This document shows, one piece after another, positions 50,854 through 60,246 of a stretch of DNA of 64,000 bases. Made by a program: the position numbers and the translations under genes. This stretch comes from an uncultured Bacteroides sp. (GTDB taxonomy: Bacteria; Bacteroidota; Bacteroidia; Bacteroidales; Bacteroidaceae): contig CAUDXH010000004.1 of NCBI GenBank assembly GCA_958453305.1, positions 1-64,000 on the forward strand. Reading direction: 5' to 3'. The number at the start of each line of letters is the position of its first letter. Position 1 is the first letter of the stretch. Below the pieces are notes generated by a model. It was not told the origin of the DNA and searched no databases. It saw nothing but the letters and a program-made list of their open reading frames with translations.

Positions 50854-51081
50854 TTACTTCCTTTCTTGAAAATCTCTCCAAATTTCTTCAGCAAGATATT
50901 TATCGCTTCTGCAATGCAGGTCTGCCACGCCATCTTCCAGTAAAGGAAGCAGTTCTGAGGTATAGAATATATCCATTGCCTGGTCAACAGGAACATTATG
51001 CATCTCGCTAATTTCAGAGATAATGCGTGAATACTTAGCTTCTAGAATAGCGTGGTAAGCTTCGTCATGAGGTTGTTTCAT
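50854..51081 (-). CDS. DUF3791 domain-containing protein (second copy)
   Basis: 75 aa from ATG 51081, which overlaps the DUF3990 stop in an ATGA. The alternate start at 51111 lies inside the upstream gene. No membrane segments; several charged residues (HNVPVDQAMDIFYTSELLPLLEDG). It resembles the DUF3791 proteins that occur in tandem with DUF3990, in my memory, with divergent sequence compared with the first copy in this operon. It is the last gene of an overlapping four-gene unit. Function unknown; antitoxin or accessory partner is inference. Confidence 0.65.
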   Translation of the reverse strand: MKQPHDEAYHAILEAKYSRIISEISEMHNVPVDQAMDIFYTSELLPLLEDGVADLHCRSDKYLAEEIWRDFQERK

Positions 51082-51548
51082 AAAGATATACTCTGTTTGA
51101 AGATTAAACAATTGTCCAATACTGTTTGGCTACGAATGCAAATCTGATTGTTCGGTTTCTCATATATTAAGCGTTTGAGGCATTCCTGCTTGGTAATATC
51201 GCCCGCATAATAGAGGTCAACGGTTCGAAACACCTTATCGTTTGCTATACCGCCGAAGATAATATCAAAATTACCTACAACGCGTCCAGTTCTACATTCT
51301 GTAACAAAATCAAGCCAGGCTTCATCATAATTCTCAAAAGTGATTACGTTCCACGCTGAGAGGTCGTCCGCCATATCATAAATATTGATAAGGGCTTGTT
51401 TCCCTCGTCTCACAAATCTGGCGGCATATTTTTCTGCTTGGTCATATATAGTTGTAACATAGAAACCGGGACCAAAATCAAGAAACTGACGAGAATGCAA
51501 TGTATCAGGTTTCTCTATGATGCAAGTGGATGCATGAAACACTTCCAT
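51078..51548 (-). CDS. DUF3990 domain-containing protein, possible ADP-ribosyltransferase-like toxin
   Basis: 156 aa. The FHAS start (H5), LDFGPGFYVTT (Y30 within it), and NNQIC near the C-terminus (Q135) match the DUF3990 pattern. I believe this family falls near the ADP-ribosyltransferase fold (H, Y, E/Q type), with Q135 in place of the usual glutamate; this is from memory. Start and stop overlap both neighbours (TAATG with the first DUF3791, ATGA with the second). That tight coupling is typical of toxin-antitoxin modules. No signal peptide. The toxin role is inference. Confidence 0.7.
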   Translation of the reverse strand: MEVFHASTCIIEKPDTLHSRQFLDFGPGFYVTTIYDQAEKYAARFVRRGKQALINIYDMADDLSAWNVITFENYDEAWLDFVTECRTGRVVGNFDIIFGGIANDKVFRTVDLYYAGDITKQECLKRLIYEKPNNQICIRSQTVLDNCLIFKQSISL

Positions 51549-51763
51549 TATACCAGTACTCCTTTCTCCCTCATATATTCGGTGAGGTCTTCCATCAGAT
51601 ATTCCTTGCTGAAAGTATGAAGTACATCATAACTTGGGACAATGTATTCATTCAAGATTCCCGAATCTTTTAACATCCGATATACTTCTCCTGCGCTTAA
51701 ATTTAAGCGTCGAGCAAGATTACCGATGCAGTATGTGACAAAATCAATCATATTCTTACTCAT
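51548..51763 (-). CDS. DUF3791 domain-containing protein (first copy)
   Basis: 71 aa from ATG 51763 (TTG 51769 is two codons upstream). It shows a helical IDFVTYCIGNLARRLNL start, SAGEVYRMLKDSGIL and YIVPSYDVLHTFSKEYL, a layout characteristic of DUF3791. Its stop overlaps the DUF3990 start by one base (TAATG), and its start overlaps the 32-codon micro-ORF by eight. A small DNA- or toxin-binding helical protein is the likeliest fold, but this is inference. Confidence 0.75.
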   Translation of the reverse strand: MSKNMIDFVTYCIGNLARRLNLSAGEVYRMLKDSGILNEYIVPSYDVLHTFSKEYLMEDLTEYMREKGVLV

Positions 51764-51854
51764 AACCAAACTTTTCTAGATATATTCTAAGATTATTTTT
51801 ATCCACCCGAACATACTTCGGTTTTTCCCTCGTTGACACAAGTAATTCCCTCAT
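51756..51854 (-). CDS. 32-aa micro-ORF opening the DUF3791/DUF3990 operon
   Basis: ATG 51854 to TAA 51756 encodes a basic 32-aa peptide (starts MRELLVSTREKPKYVRVDK, ends EKFGYE). The frame is open upstream to a TAA near 51891, and reads LTEATRFLGID before the ATG, looking protein-like. It may therefore be the C-terminal remnant of a longer gene or a real leader. Its stop overlaps the next ATG by eight bases. The promoter -7 box TATTTTTG (51901-51908) lies about 47 bases upstream of the ATG. Confidence 0.45.
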   Translation of the reverse strand: MRELLVSTREKPKYVRVDKNNLRIYLEKFGYE

Positions 51855-51900
51855 ATCTATACCGAGAAATCGAGTTGCCTCTGTAAGCGTTTGTTAATTA

Positions 51901-51908
51901 CAAAAATA
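51901..51908 (-). promoter_or_regulatory. -7 box of the DUF3791/DUF3990 operon
   Basis: TATTTTTG on the minus strand. No good -33 element. Beyond it the 51909-52043 stretch is gene-free. Confidence 0.5.
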
Positions 51909-52043
51909 ATGGTTTCTTTTGAATACGATGAAAAAAAGCATAGAATAATGTAGAGCTTTGCGTTTTACCTCAATATCAATTCAAAAGGCGTACGTGTTGT
52001 TCCTTTTTACCGCCTTTCAGAGAGACTGTTTGAGGTAGTATCG

Positions 52044-52083
52044 AAAAAAAGGAGGCGTATCGTGCATCACGACATACCTCCTT
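52044..52083 (-). terminator. Terminator of the sulfatase-GH20-GH2 operon
   Basis: AAGGAGG and flanking bases pair over about 16 bp with two mismatches (52050-52065 with 52068-52083 region). On the minus strand the stem is followed by a run of seven T. Confidence 0.7.
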
Positions 52084-52114
52084 CTTGATATTCAAAATCT
52101 TCCGTTAAATCTCT

Positions 52115-55100
52115 TTATTTTCCGCAAGGTTCAAAGCGGAGTTTATAACTTAACGGCAGTGGAGATACTTGATATACAGGAAGTGTATCCACATCGCGTC
52201 CACAGCTGGCATTACCTACACCGCGAACGGCAGCATCGAGGTGAAGCACTGTGTAAGGACGAGCTTTCAATTCCCACATATGGTTGGTATTCATCAGGTC
52301 TTCGTCTGTATAGCGCAAGGCAGAGAACGAAACGTTTCCTTCCGTGCGGATGCAGATACCCCTGCCCGAAGCATCGGTCAGTTTCAGTTCACGCAGACCT
52401 TCGCGGTTGCCCATTGACTGAGGTTTTACATAAGCCACATCCATCTGTTCTACGGTTGTGGTATAGCGGCCTACTTGGCAGCCTTCCTTGCGGTCGGAAT
52501 AGTTCTCCCAAGGACCGTAAGCATAATAATCCACTTGATTCAAGGCCGAGTTCACTCCACATACCAGCCCGCAGCGGCGTAACTGATTAGCTACCGGTGT
52601 AAACCGGGCATTCAGTTCCATGGTTCCGTTAGGCAGGAAGGTATAAACAAGGTCGGTTCCACATAATGAACCTTTACGCCCTGTGGAAACAACCACCTTT
52701 CCGTCAGCTTCGGTTACACTGCAAGTACCGGTTTCCTCCAGCCCGTTTGTAGTCTGGGTAAATCGGTCGTTTTCAATCCAGCGGTGATTATCGTAGATAA
52801 ATCCTTCGCCGTGGCTGAGGAAAGATACCCCGTTCATCACCAGTTCTGTCATACGTCCGGTTGAGCGTTGGAATACCGCTTTCAGCAAGTCGCTGGTTAT
52901 CACGATTTCCTTATCATTCTCTTCTACGCGGTAAGTTGATTTACCTTTTACCGTTGACGGGCGGTTAGCCATTGCTATTCCTTCGTTCAACGTATATTGG
53001 TAATGTGACAACAGATGTCCGGCAGGAGCCCATGGCTGCGCTTCTTTCAGGCAGACAGCTACGTTCAGCATCAGTTCCTGTCCTTTCTTGGCAGCCTGCT
53101 TCACGGTGATTCCGTTCAGCTTCAAGTTGATAGCCAATGAGTCATCGGGAGCCACAGCCGATAAGTTGATACTGTCGGCAGGCAATTCCACTCCGTCAAC
53201 CACTGCATTCCAGCGCAGGTAGAAATGGTCAAGTGAAAGGAAGTCGTATGTATTGCAGAGATGTACGGTTACTTCTTTTCCTTTCGGGTGGATGTCGCAG
53301 TTTCCGAAGTGTACATATTGATAAACCGCCTTTACCTCTTTCAGTTTCGGTGATTCCTCACGGGTTGCAGGAATAATACCGTTTGAACAGAAGTTACCTT
53401 GGTGCGGACCGGGGAAGTCATATCCGGTATGCAGGCGGTAAATTCCTTTCTTGATTTCATGCGGTTCGTAGATGGCTTGGTCTACCCAGTCCCAGATAGC
53501 TCCACCGATGGTAGAAGTGCTCGATTCGATGCTTTCCCAATACTCCTTCAGGTTACCGATGGCATTACCCATGGCATGAGCATATTCACAGATAAACATC
53601 GGCTTGTCGAATGAGTTGACATGCTCATCCATCCATTTCATGCCGGGATACATTTTTGAGTAAAGATCACTGAAGCGGTTTCCTCCGTAAGCTTTAGCGT
53701 CGCGCGTACCTTCATAATGCACAGGGCGGCTGTCCAGTTTCTTGGCAGCATCATAGCAAGCCTGGAAGTTACTTCCGCCGCCGGCTTCATTACCTAAACT
53801 CCAGAAGATGACAGATGGATAGTTGCGGTCACGCAATATCATGCGGTCAATACGGTCAACAAATGCCGGAATCCATGAAGGCATATCACTGATTGACTGG
53901 TTGGCATGGTCTTCCAAGTCAGCTTCGTCCATCGTGTACAAGCCGAAATAGTCGAACATGGCATACATCTTTGCATCGTTCGGATAATGTGAGGTACGGA
54001 TGGTATTGATGTTATTCTGTTTCATCAGCAAAACATCCCGGAGCATCGATTCAGTAGTTACGGCACGTCCGTAAAGCGGATGGCTGTCATGACGGTTCAC
54101 TCCTTTGAAGAACACCCGTTTTCCGTTGATATAAACCAGTGAACCACGGATTTCAATATCACGGAATCCGAATTTGGTAGAAAAAGCCATTTCGTCTTTG
54201 CCGGCAGCCCGCTGTATCACATGTACGGTATACAGTTCAGGAGTTTCTGCTGTCCATAAGGTCAGATTATTCAGAGGAAATTCAAACTCGGCTGTGCTTA
54301 AAGCCTGTGTATCCGTGTAGCGGATATTTTTTGCAGCCTCAGTCAACAGTTTTCCCTCCGGAGTAAACAAGCGCACTGTTACCTCTTTAGTACCTTTCAG
54401 GCGGTCACGGTTATCTAAGGTAAGGCGAACCTTCATGGTTCCATTCCGGTAAGCAGCCTGCTTGTCAAGTGAGGCTGTAATATAATGGTCACGCACTGAA
54501 ACAAGCGGCGTATTATAAAGATAAACATCGCGGAAGATACCACTCATGCGGAACATGTCCTGACATTCCAGATACGAGCCGTCGCTCCAACGGAACACCT
54601 GTACTGCCAGACGGTTTTCACCCCGTTTCAAGTAAGGAGTAATATCGAATTCAGCAACATTATTTGCTCCCTGTGTATATCCCACATATTTTCCGTTCAG
54701 ATATACGAATGCTGCGCTGTAGATACCGCCAAAGTGGATAAACGTACGTTTGCCCGTCCAATTTTCGGGAACTTCGAAGGTGCGTACATACGAACCTACG
54801 GGGTTGATACCATAATTCTTGCCTCCGTCATTAAAGCCTCGGCGGGCGTCGATAAACGGGGGAATATTGGCGTGCGGATATTCTACGTTTGCATAAATCG
54901 GGCGGTCATAGCCTTGCATTTCCCAGTTTGAAGGAACCGGAATGGTTGCCCAACCTGATACGTCATAGTCTTCCTTATAGAAATCAGTCGGACGTTGTGA
55001 CGGTTCGGGAACAAAATGGAAGCGCCAGTCGCCATTCAGTGAACGGAAACTTTCGCTCTGGCTAGCTACCCACGGTGTGTCATAAAAAGCGCGGTCGTCC

Positions 55101-55717
55101 AGCATAGCCTGTTCATTCGGGTAAGGCAGATAAGTGGCATGCCCGTTTTCTTTATTTTCGGCAAAGCGGGTTTCATCTTCCCAATATACTTTGGGTCGGT
55201 TCGCCAGATTGTAAAGCATACTTTCAGGTACCGGCATCTTGCTGGCTTTGATCTGGAAGAATGTTTCCGGCAGTTTGGCTGCCTTCTTCTTGGCAAGCAA
55301 CACCAGTTTACCTTCCCGGTTGCAGGCCAGAATCAGTTCCGGGCTGTTGGTCGGGAAAATCTGATACGCTTCTCCGTTTTTCTTCACGGTCCACAGCTGC
55401 GATTCATCCGAGCCGTTGTTTTCAGTAACCCCCAAAGAGTTATCCGTACGGGCATGTAAAGCCTGATTTTCGAACGGGTTCATGAAACGGAAGCTGCTCG
55501 ACAAGTCTGTAATGCTCCACTGCTGGAACTTGTCTTTGGCACGAGGGGCAACCAGAATCGGTTTCGCATCCCCTTTTTGATAGGCAATCACCTTCTCCGG
55601 CTGCGATTCGGGGAAGATGTTGTAAAGCTTGTCTTTGGCAAAACCCACCTGTGCGGAAATACTTTGCAGTCCGCCGACCAGTAAGGTTATCACAAAAATA
55701 AGAATACTGCGTGTCAT
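52115..55717 (-). CDS. GH2 beta-galactosidase with N-terminal lectin-like domain
   Basis: 1200 aa. Signal peptide to about residue 22 (SISAQ). About 23-165 shows repeats with QxW-type motifs (FQQWSI, SQLWTV), suggesting a ricin-type beta-trefoil lectin. The GH2 sandwich and barrel follow, with acid/base E644 (SLGNEAG) and nucleophile E711 (ICEYAHAMGN), and a large C-terminal beta-galactosidase small-chain-like domain with HxxF-like motifs. The GH2 core is the LacZ type. It is the third gene in the operon after a sulfatase and GH20. The activity on terminal galactose of mucin glycans is inference. Confidence 0.92.
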   Translation of the reverse strand: MTRSILIFVITLLVGGLQSISAQVGFAKDKLYNIFPESQPEKVIAYQKGDAKPILVAPRAKDKFQQWSITDLSSSFRFMNPFENQALHARTDNSLGVTENNGSDESQLWTVKKNGEAYQIFPTNSPELILACNREGKLVLLAKKKAAKLPETFFQIKASKMPVPESMLYNLANRPKVYWEDETRFAENKENGHATYLPYPNEQAMLDDRAFYDTPWVASQSESFRSLNGDWRFHFVPEPSQRPTDFYKEDYDVSGWATIPVPSNWEMQGYDRPIYANVEYPHANIPPFIDARRGFNDGGKNYGINPVGSYVRTFEVPENWTGKRTFIHFGGIYSAAFVYLNGKYVGYTQGANNVAEFDITPYLKRGENRLAVQVFRWSDGSYLECQDMFRMSGIFRDVYLYNTPLVSVRDHYITASLDKQAAYRNGTMKVRLTLDNRDRLKGTKEVTVRLFTPEGKLLTEAAKNIRYTDTQALSTAEFEFPLNNLTLWTAETPELYTVHVIQRAAGKDEMAFSTKFGFRDIEIRGSLVYINGKRVFFKGVNRHDSHPLYGRAVTTESMLRDVLLMKQNNINTIRTSHYPNDAKMYAMFDYFGLYTMDEADLEDHANQSISDMPSWIPAFVDRIDRMILRDRNYPSVIFWSLGNEAGGGSNFQACYDAAKKLDSRPVHYEGTRDAKAYGGNRFSDLYSKMYPGMKWMDEHVNSFDKPMFICEYAHAMGNAIGNLKEYWESIESSTSTIGGAIWDWVDQAIYEPHEIKKGIYRLHTGYDFPGPHQGNFCSNGIIPATREESPKLKEVKAVYQYVHFGNCDIHPKGKEVTVHLCNTYDFLSLDHFYLRWNAVVDGVELPADSINLSAVAPDDSLAINLKLNGITVKQAAKKGQELMLNVAVCLKEAQPWAPAGHLLSHYQYTLNEGIAMANRPSTVKGKSTYRVEENDKEIVITSDLLKAVFQRSTGRMTELVMNGVSFLSHGEGFIYDNHRWIENDRFTQTTNGLEETGTCSVTEADGKVVVSTGRKGSLCGTDLVYTFLPNGTMELNARFTPVANQLRRCGLVCGVNSALNQVDYYAYGPWENYSDRKEGCQVGRYTTTVEQMDVAYVKPQSMGNREGLRELKLTDASGRGICIRTEGNVSFSALRYTDEDLMNTNHMWELKARPYTVLHLDAAVRGVGNASCGRDVDTLPVYQVSPLPLSYKLRFEPCGK

Positions 55718-55788
55718 ATCGTTTTAGTTTTAAAAAGTTTACGCGGATAAAGATAAGAAAAAATCGTTTATCCGCGTATGCCATGGGC

Positions 55789-58122
55789 TTATTCTATGAT
55801 AATTTCGTCGATATAGAAGCGTGAAAGCTGTCCCGGTCGGTTATGATTTTTCGGGCAGTTCCCGGAAGGTTGGAAAGTAAACTTCACATAGCGTGCATCT
55901 ATACCCTCCGATGCAACCGTGATGTTGTCAATGAAAGTTCCTTCTTTATAAATGTCCTTATCGGCAAACGTACAAGTTCCCACTTCAGTGAATGATTGGT
56001 TGTCGGTTGAAACCTCCACCTTCATGCTGCGGGGTTTATGTACAGCCATACCATAGTTTGTGATACATCCAGCCGTGAATTTCTTCAGCGGTTCGTTCTT
56101 TTGTAAATCGATGATGAACGATACGGGTTTGTTCATTCCTCCGGTAAACCATTCAAAGTCGGTTTGCCGTGAACTTCCTCGCAGGCCGTTTACCAGAATC
56201 TGCATGTCGGGACTTGCTTTGAGCAAAGGTTTGGCAGTGGCTTTATTCCACTCAACAGGAAGCACCAAGGTTTTTCCCATCTGGCGGTCTCCGTTGAAAG
56301 TAGCCGCTTTTACTGTAGTGCTTTCAGTTAAGCCGAATGGTTGCGTATAGAGAGTAGAGGCAGAAGTAGGTTCCGATCCATCTACTGTGTAGCGTATTTC
56401 TACATCCGGACGTTCACATTCCAGATTCACATTCAGCTGACCGATGCTGTCAGGAGTTACTTTGTGTTGGATATTATACATAGAGCGTGCATAAACCACC
56501 CCTTTCTGTTCCAAGTGTGAAGTATAATTATCCAGTCCTTTCAGGAAACGCTCCCAGTTTCGTTCTCCCTTCGGTACCCATGCAATTTCAGCTAATGCAG
56601 CCAGACGGGGAAATACCAGATAGAACACATCGTCTGAGTTATAACAGAATTCAGTCCACATACTGGCCTGTAATCCCATCAGGAGCTTTTCATATTCAGG
56701 CTTCCAGCTGTCTTGCACCGGTTCATAATCGAATAAGCCTTTCAGCGTATTGTTTCCGAAATACGTAAGCGGTTCAAACCATTGCGGTCCCTGATAGCGA
56801 ATCAGGTAAGCTACTTTGGCAGGAGTCATCACAAAGCGGTGTCCCTGAGCTGCAGCCTTCAATGCAGCATTTCCCATACCTTGCCATCCGAAAATAATTG
56901 CGTCTTTGGGTAGCTTGCTGTTGGTCAGTTCATCCCATCCCATCACTTCTTTACCTTTGCTGCGTACGTAGGCACTCATGCGTTCCATGAAATAGCCCTG
57001 CAACTCTTCTTCATTGGCTAAATGCTCCTTGCGGATGCGCTGCTGGCAAAGCGGACATTTTTCCCAGTTGGTTTTTGTTGCTTCATCTCCTCCCAAGTGC
57101 ATATAGCGTGAAGGGAACAGAGCCATGACTTCATCTAAGATGTCTTGCAGGAAGCGGAATGTTTCTTCCTTGCCGGCGCAGAAAATAATCTCAGCGTTTC
57201 TGCCTCCAAGTCCGGGAAGTACCCCGATAAACTCTTTTACTACCGGACAGGCATATTCCGGATAAGAAGCCAGAGCCGCATTCGAGTGCGCCGGAATATC
57301 GATTTCAGGGATAATATCAATCTGACGTTCGGTGGCATATTGGATAATCTCCTTCATGTCTTCCTGTGTATAGAAGCCTCCTACTGTTGCTTTCTCGTCT
57401 TTGGAAGGATTGCGCCGTGCAGGGAAAGGAATACCGGGGCGGTCCACGCGCCAGGCTCCCACTTCAGTAAGGCGAGGATATTTCTTGATTTCCAGTCGCC
57501 ATCCGTTGTCATCGCTCAAGTGTAAGTGCAGGCGGTTGAGTTTCAGCATTGCCATGCAGTCAATCATGCGCAAAACATCTTCTTTCGGCATAAAGAAGCG
57601 AGCCACGTCTAACATGAACCCGCGGTAGCCGAAGCGAGGTTCGTCACGTACGGTCATTGCCGGAACCGTCCAGTCAGCCTGACTGGCGGATTGACCTTCA
57701 ATAGCGGCTGGCAGCATTAAGCGTAGGTTCTGCAAAGCATAGAAGAACCCTTTGGTGTCTGCAGCTTTCAGTGTAATCCGGTTGCTTTCCACCGTCATTT
57801 CATATGCATCTTCTTTCAGTGAATCATTGATTTCCAATACAATATTTCCTTCTGTACCCACTTTCACTTCCGGGGTAAATCCTGCAGCTCCGGTAAACAG
57901 AGATGCAAATAAGTTGGCCACTCCCGCTTCATTTTCACTGGGCACTGCAATCACCGTCTGTGCATTAAAAGTAAATGATCCGTTTGTCTTTTCCATTGCC
58001 AGCGGAGTGGGTATAATCACTCGTTCATCCCTGTCTTGTGAAGAATGGCAGCCGGAAAGTCCGACTGTCATTCCTATCAAGCAGTATGCTGTCCATTTTT
58101 TTATTAAGTCATTTGTTATCAT
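55789..58122 (-). CDS. GH20 beta-N-acetylhexosaminidase, lipoprotein
   Basis: 777 aa. Lipobox LSGC at residues 22-25 marks an outer-membrane lipoprotein. GH20 N-terminal domain (about 30-155), then the TIM barrel with the catalytic pair D346-E347 (HLGGDEATKTNW) and HLHLSDDNGWRLEIK. The C-terminal half has a chitobiase-like bacterial Ig domain (VRPDVEIRYTVDGSEPT region) and a discoidin-like domain (FIIDLQK..VKFTFQPSGNC). It removes terminal GlcNAc or GalNAc from glycans. Encoded between sulfatase and GH2. Confidence 0.94.
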   Translation of the reverse strand: MITNDLIKKWTAYCLIGMTVGLSGCHSSQDRDERVIIPTPLAMEKTNGSFTFNAQTVIAVPSENEAGVANLFASLFTGAAGFTPEVKVGTEGNIVLEINDSLKEDAYEMTVESNRITLKAADTKGFFYALQNLRLMLPAAIEGQSASQADWTVPAMTVRDEPRFGYRGFMLDVARFFMPKEDVLRMIDCMAMLKLNRLHLHLSDDNGWRLEIKKYPRLTEVGAWRVDRPGIPFPARRNPSKDEKATVGGFYTQEDMKEIIQYATERQIDIIPEIDIPAHSNAALASYPEYACPVVKEFIGVLPGLGGRNAEIIFCAGKEETFRFLQDILDEVMALFPSRYMHLGGDEATKTNWEKCPLCQQRIRKEHLANEEELQGYFMERMSAYVRSKGKEVMGWDELTNSKLPKDAIIFGWQGMGNAALKAAAQGHRFVMTPAKVAYLIRYQGPQWFEPLTYFGNNTLKGLFDYEPVQDSWKPEYEKLLMGLQASMWTEFCYNSDDVFYLVFPRLAALAEIAWVPKGERNWERFLKGLDNYTSHLEQKGVVYARSMYNIQHKVTPDSIGQLNVNLECERPDVEIRYTVDGSEPTSASTLYTQPFGLTESTTVKAATFNGDRQMGKTLVLPVEWNKATAKPLLKASPDMQILVNGLRGSSRQTDFEWFTGGMNKPVSFIIDLQKNEPLKKFTAGCITNYGMAVHKPRSMKVEVSTDNQSFTEVGTCTFADKDIYKEGTFIDNITVASEGIDARYVKFTFQPSGNCPKNHNRPGQLSRFYIDEIIIE

Positions 58123-58152
58123 GTCTGTTTTTTTGAAATGCTTTTATTTTGT

Positions 58153-59730
58153 TTATTCACGGTCGCGTTCCGGTGAGAAACGAACAGGGTCATTATACTG
58201 TTCTTGCAACTGAAGCATTTGTTGTTTCATTTCAGCCACAACCGGTTCATAAGTTGCCTCACCATACAGGTTATGTAATTCATTCGGATCATTCTTCAGA
58301 TCATACAGTTCCCAGTGGTCAATGTCATTATAGAAATGAATCAGTTTGTAGCGGTCGTTACGAACGCCGTAATGACGCTTCACCATATGTTCTGCCGGAT
58401 ATTCATAGAAGTGGTAATACAGTGCCTTGCGCCAGTCAGCGGGATGTTCTCCTTTCAGCAGCGGCAACAGTGAAACTCCGTGCATATCTTCGGGAACTTC
58501 CACGCCTGCCAGTTCCAGGAAGGTAGGTCCGTAGTCAATGTTCTGTACCATTTCTGTAATATCTCCTTTGGCACTCAGTCCTTTGGGAAGATGCATAACC
58601 AAAGGAGTATGCATAGACTCTTCATACATGAACCGTTTGTCAAACCATCCGTGTTCGCCCATATAGAAACCTTGGTCGGAAGTATAAACCACCAGTGTAT
58701 TATCCATCATCCCTTTTTCTTCCAGATAATCCAACACACGTCCCACGTTGTCATCCAGTGATTTCACCACCTTCAGGTAGTCACGGATATATCGTTGGAA
58801 TTTCCATTCTGCCAAGTCTTTTCCTTTGAGGTTCCGCTTGTAGAAATCCTCTGTAATGGGTTTGTAAAAGTCTTCAAACTGTTTGCGTTCTTCCGGATCC
58901 ATCCGGTTCAGCATATTTTCGTAGCTTTTTTTCAGACGCGATTCTTTTCCGTCTTTCAGCAGCTTCAAGTCGTATGCCAAGTCCATATCCTTCAAGATAC
59001 TCATTTCCTGAGCTGCAGCAGCCGGACGTCCTTCATAGTCATCATAGAACGTTTCCGGAAGCGGGAAAGTCTGGTCTTCATAAAGCGGTAAGTTTTTGAT
59101 TTCCGGCAGCCAGTTACGGTGTATAGCCTTATGATGGATAAGCAGGCAGAAAGGTTTGTTCTTGTCGCGTTGGTTCTCCATCCAGTCAATACTCATGTCG
59201 GTAATGAGGTTGGTGAGATAGCCTTTCTTCCGGATGGTATCATTCTCCATTGTAATAAAGTCCGGATTATAATAATTACCCTGTCCGGGTACTATTTCCC
59301 AGTGGTCGAATCCGGTAGGCAGGCTTTCCAGATGCCATTTTCCGATAATTGCAGTTTCATAGCCGGCCTTGCGCAGCAATTTAGGGAAGGTTTGCTGTGC
59401 GCTGTCGAATACGCAAGTAGAGTTATCATAAAATTTATTGGCGCACGAGTGTTTTCCGGTAAGCATACAAGCGCGGCTGGGACCACTCAGTGAGTTGGCA
59501 ACAAAGCTGTTGGTAAACCGGACTCCGTCGGCAGCAATACGATCCAAGTTCGGAGTCTTTGCGTAACGGGTATCATAACAGCTCATCATTTGGGCTGTAT
59601 GGTCGTCGGTCATGATGTAAACAATGTTATAAGGTTTGGGTTCTTCTGCCTTCTTGCTTTGGCAGGAAGAGAATAGCGGTGCTGAAGCGGCAACACCTGC
59701 CATGGAGTAAAGTAACTGAATTGTCTTCAT
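58153..59730 (-). CDS. S-type sulfatase (family S1), lipoprotein-like
   Basis: 525 aa. Formylglycine motif S82-G-P-S-R86 with ACMLTG following, so it is an S-type sulfatase that needs an anaerobic sulfatase-maturating enzyme (anSME), which is not in this window. Metal-site motif YIMTDDHTAQ near residues 38-47, HHKAIHRNW, TSDQGFYMGEHGWFDKR. The lipobox-like LFSSC is at residues 19-23. It resembles N-acetylglucosamine-6-sulfatases (S1_11) found in mucin loci, by context rather than by proven specificity. First gene of the operon. Confidence 0.9.
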   Translation of the reverse strand: MKTIQLLYSMAGVAASAPLFSSCQSKKAEEPKPYNIVYIMTDDHTAQMMSCYDTRYAKTPNLDRIAADGVRFTNSFVANSLSGPSRACMLTGKHSCANKFYDNSTCVFDSAQQTFPKLLRKAGYETAIIGKWHLESLPTGFDHWEIVPGQGNYYNPDFITMENDTIRKKGYLTNLITDMSIDWMENQRDKNKPFCLLIHHKAIHRNWLPEIKNLPLYEDQTFPLPETFYDDYEGRPAAAAQEMSILKDMDLAYDLKLLKDGKESRLKKSYENMLNRMDPEERKQFEDFYKPITEDFYKRNLKGKDLAEWKFQRYIRDYLKVVKSLDDNVGRVLDYLEEKGMMDNTLVVYTSDQGFYMGEHGWFDKRFMYEESMHTPLVMHLPKGLSAKGDITEMVQNIDYGPTFLELAGVEVPEDMHGVSLLPLLKGEHPADWRKALYYHFYEYPAEHMVKRHYGVRNDRYKLIHFYNDIDHWELYDLKNDPNELHNLYGEATYEPVVAEMKQQMLQLQEQYNDPVRFSPERDRE

Positions 59731-60159
59731 GATACGATATTTTATATGTTTTTAATTTATTGGCCGGGTATTGGGTAACTAAGTTTTATAAGTTTCACAG
59801 CATGAAAACCGACCATATAACCGGGTTGCGGTTAGACAGATTCGATTTAAGGTGAAAGCTGTTTGCTTGTTTTATAACAAGGGGTGAACAGAACTTTTCT
59901 ATTCACTATGCAAAAATGCTGACTTAATTAGAAAAAGATGTTCTATTTCTGCTAAAAAAACTCCAAAAATCGCTATTCTGTACTTGTATCTTATTTTTTA
60001 TGAGTCAATAAAGCCTCTTTTATAGGTGATGAGGCTGCGGGTAAGAAACCGGCGGGGTTCTGATTGTTTTGACCGCCTTATATATAAATAGGTGTATAAT
60101 CTCCGTGAACTATTATCAGAAAATATTTTTGAGGCGCGGCTAATTAAATTTTTTATTTA
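59731..60159. other. Gene-free divergent region upstream of the sulfatase operon and GH109
   Basis: No gene and no convincing promoter for the minus-strand operon were found. A loose inverted repeat AACCG/CGGTT near 59807-59835 is the only structure. The GH109 promoter lies just beyond. Confidence 0.35.
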
Positions 60160-60191
60160 TTTGCGCATAAGTTTTTATTTTTGTATTTTTG
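60160..60191 (+). promoter_or_regulatory. Promoter of the GH109-like gene
   Basis: TTTG at 60160-60163 and TATTTTTG at 60184-60191, spacer 20 bases, with an overlapping second TATTTTTG at 60176-60183. Leader of about 50 bases. Confidence 0.7.
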
Positions 60192-60246
60192 CCTTGTCGT
60201 AGTAAAGAAATTATTTATTTTAATATAATCATTAAATCTTTTATTT

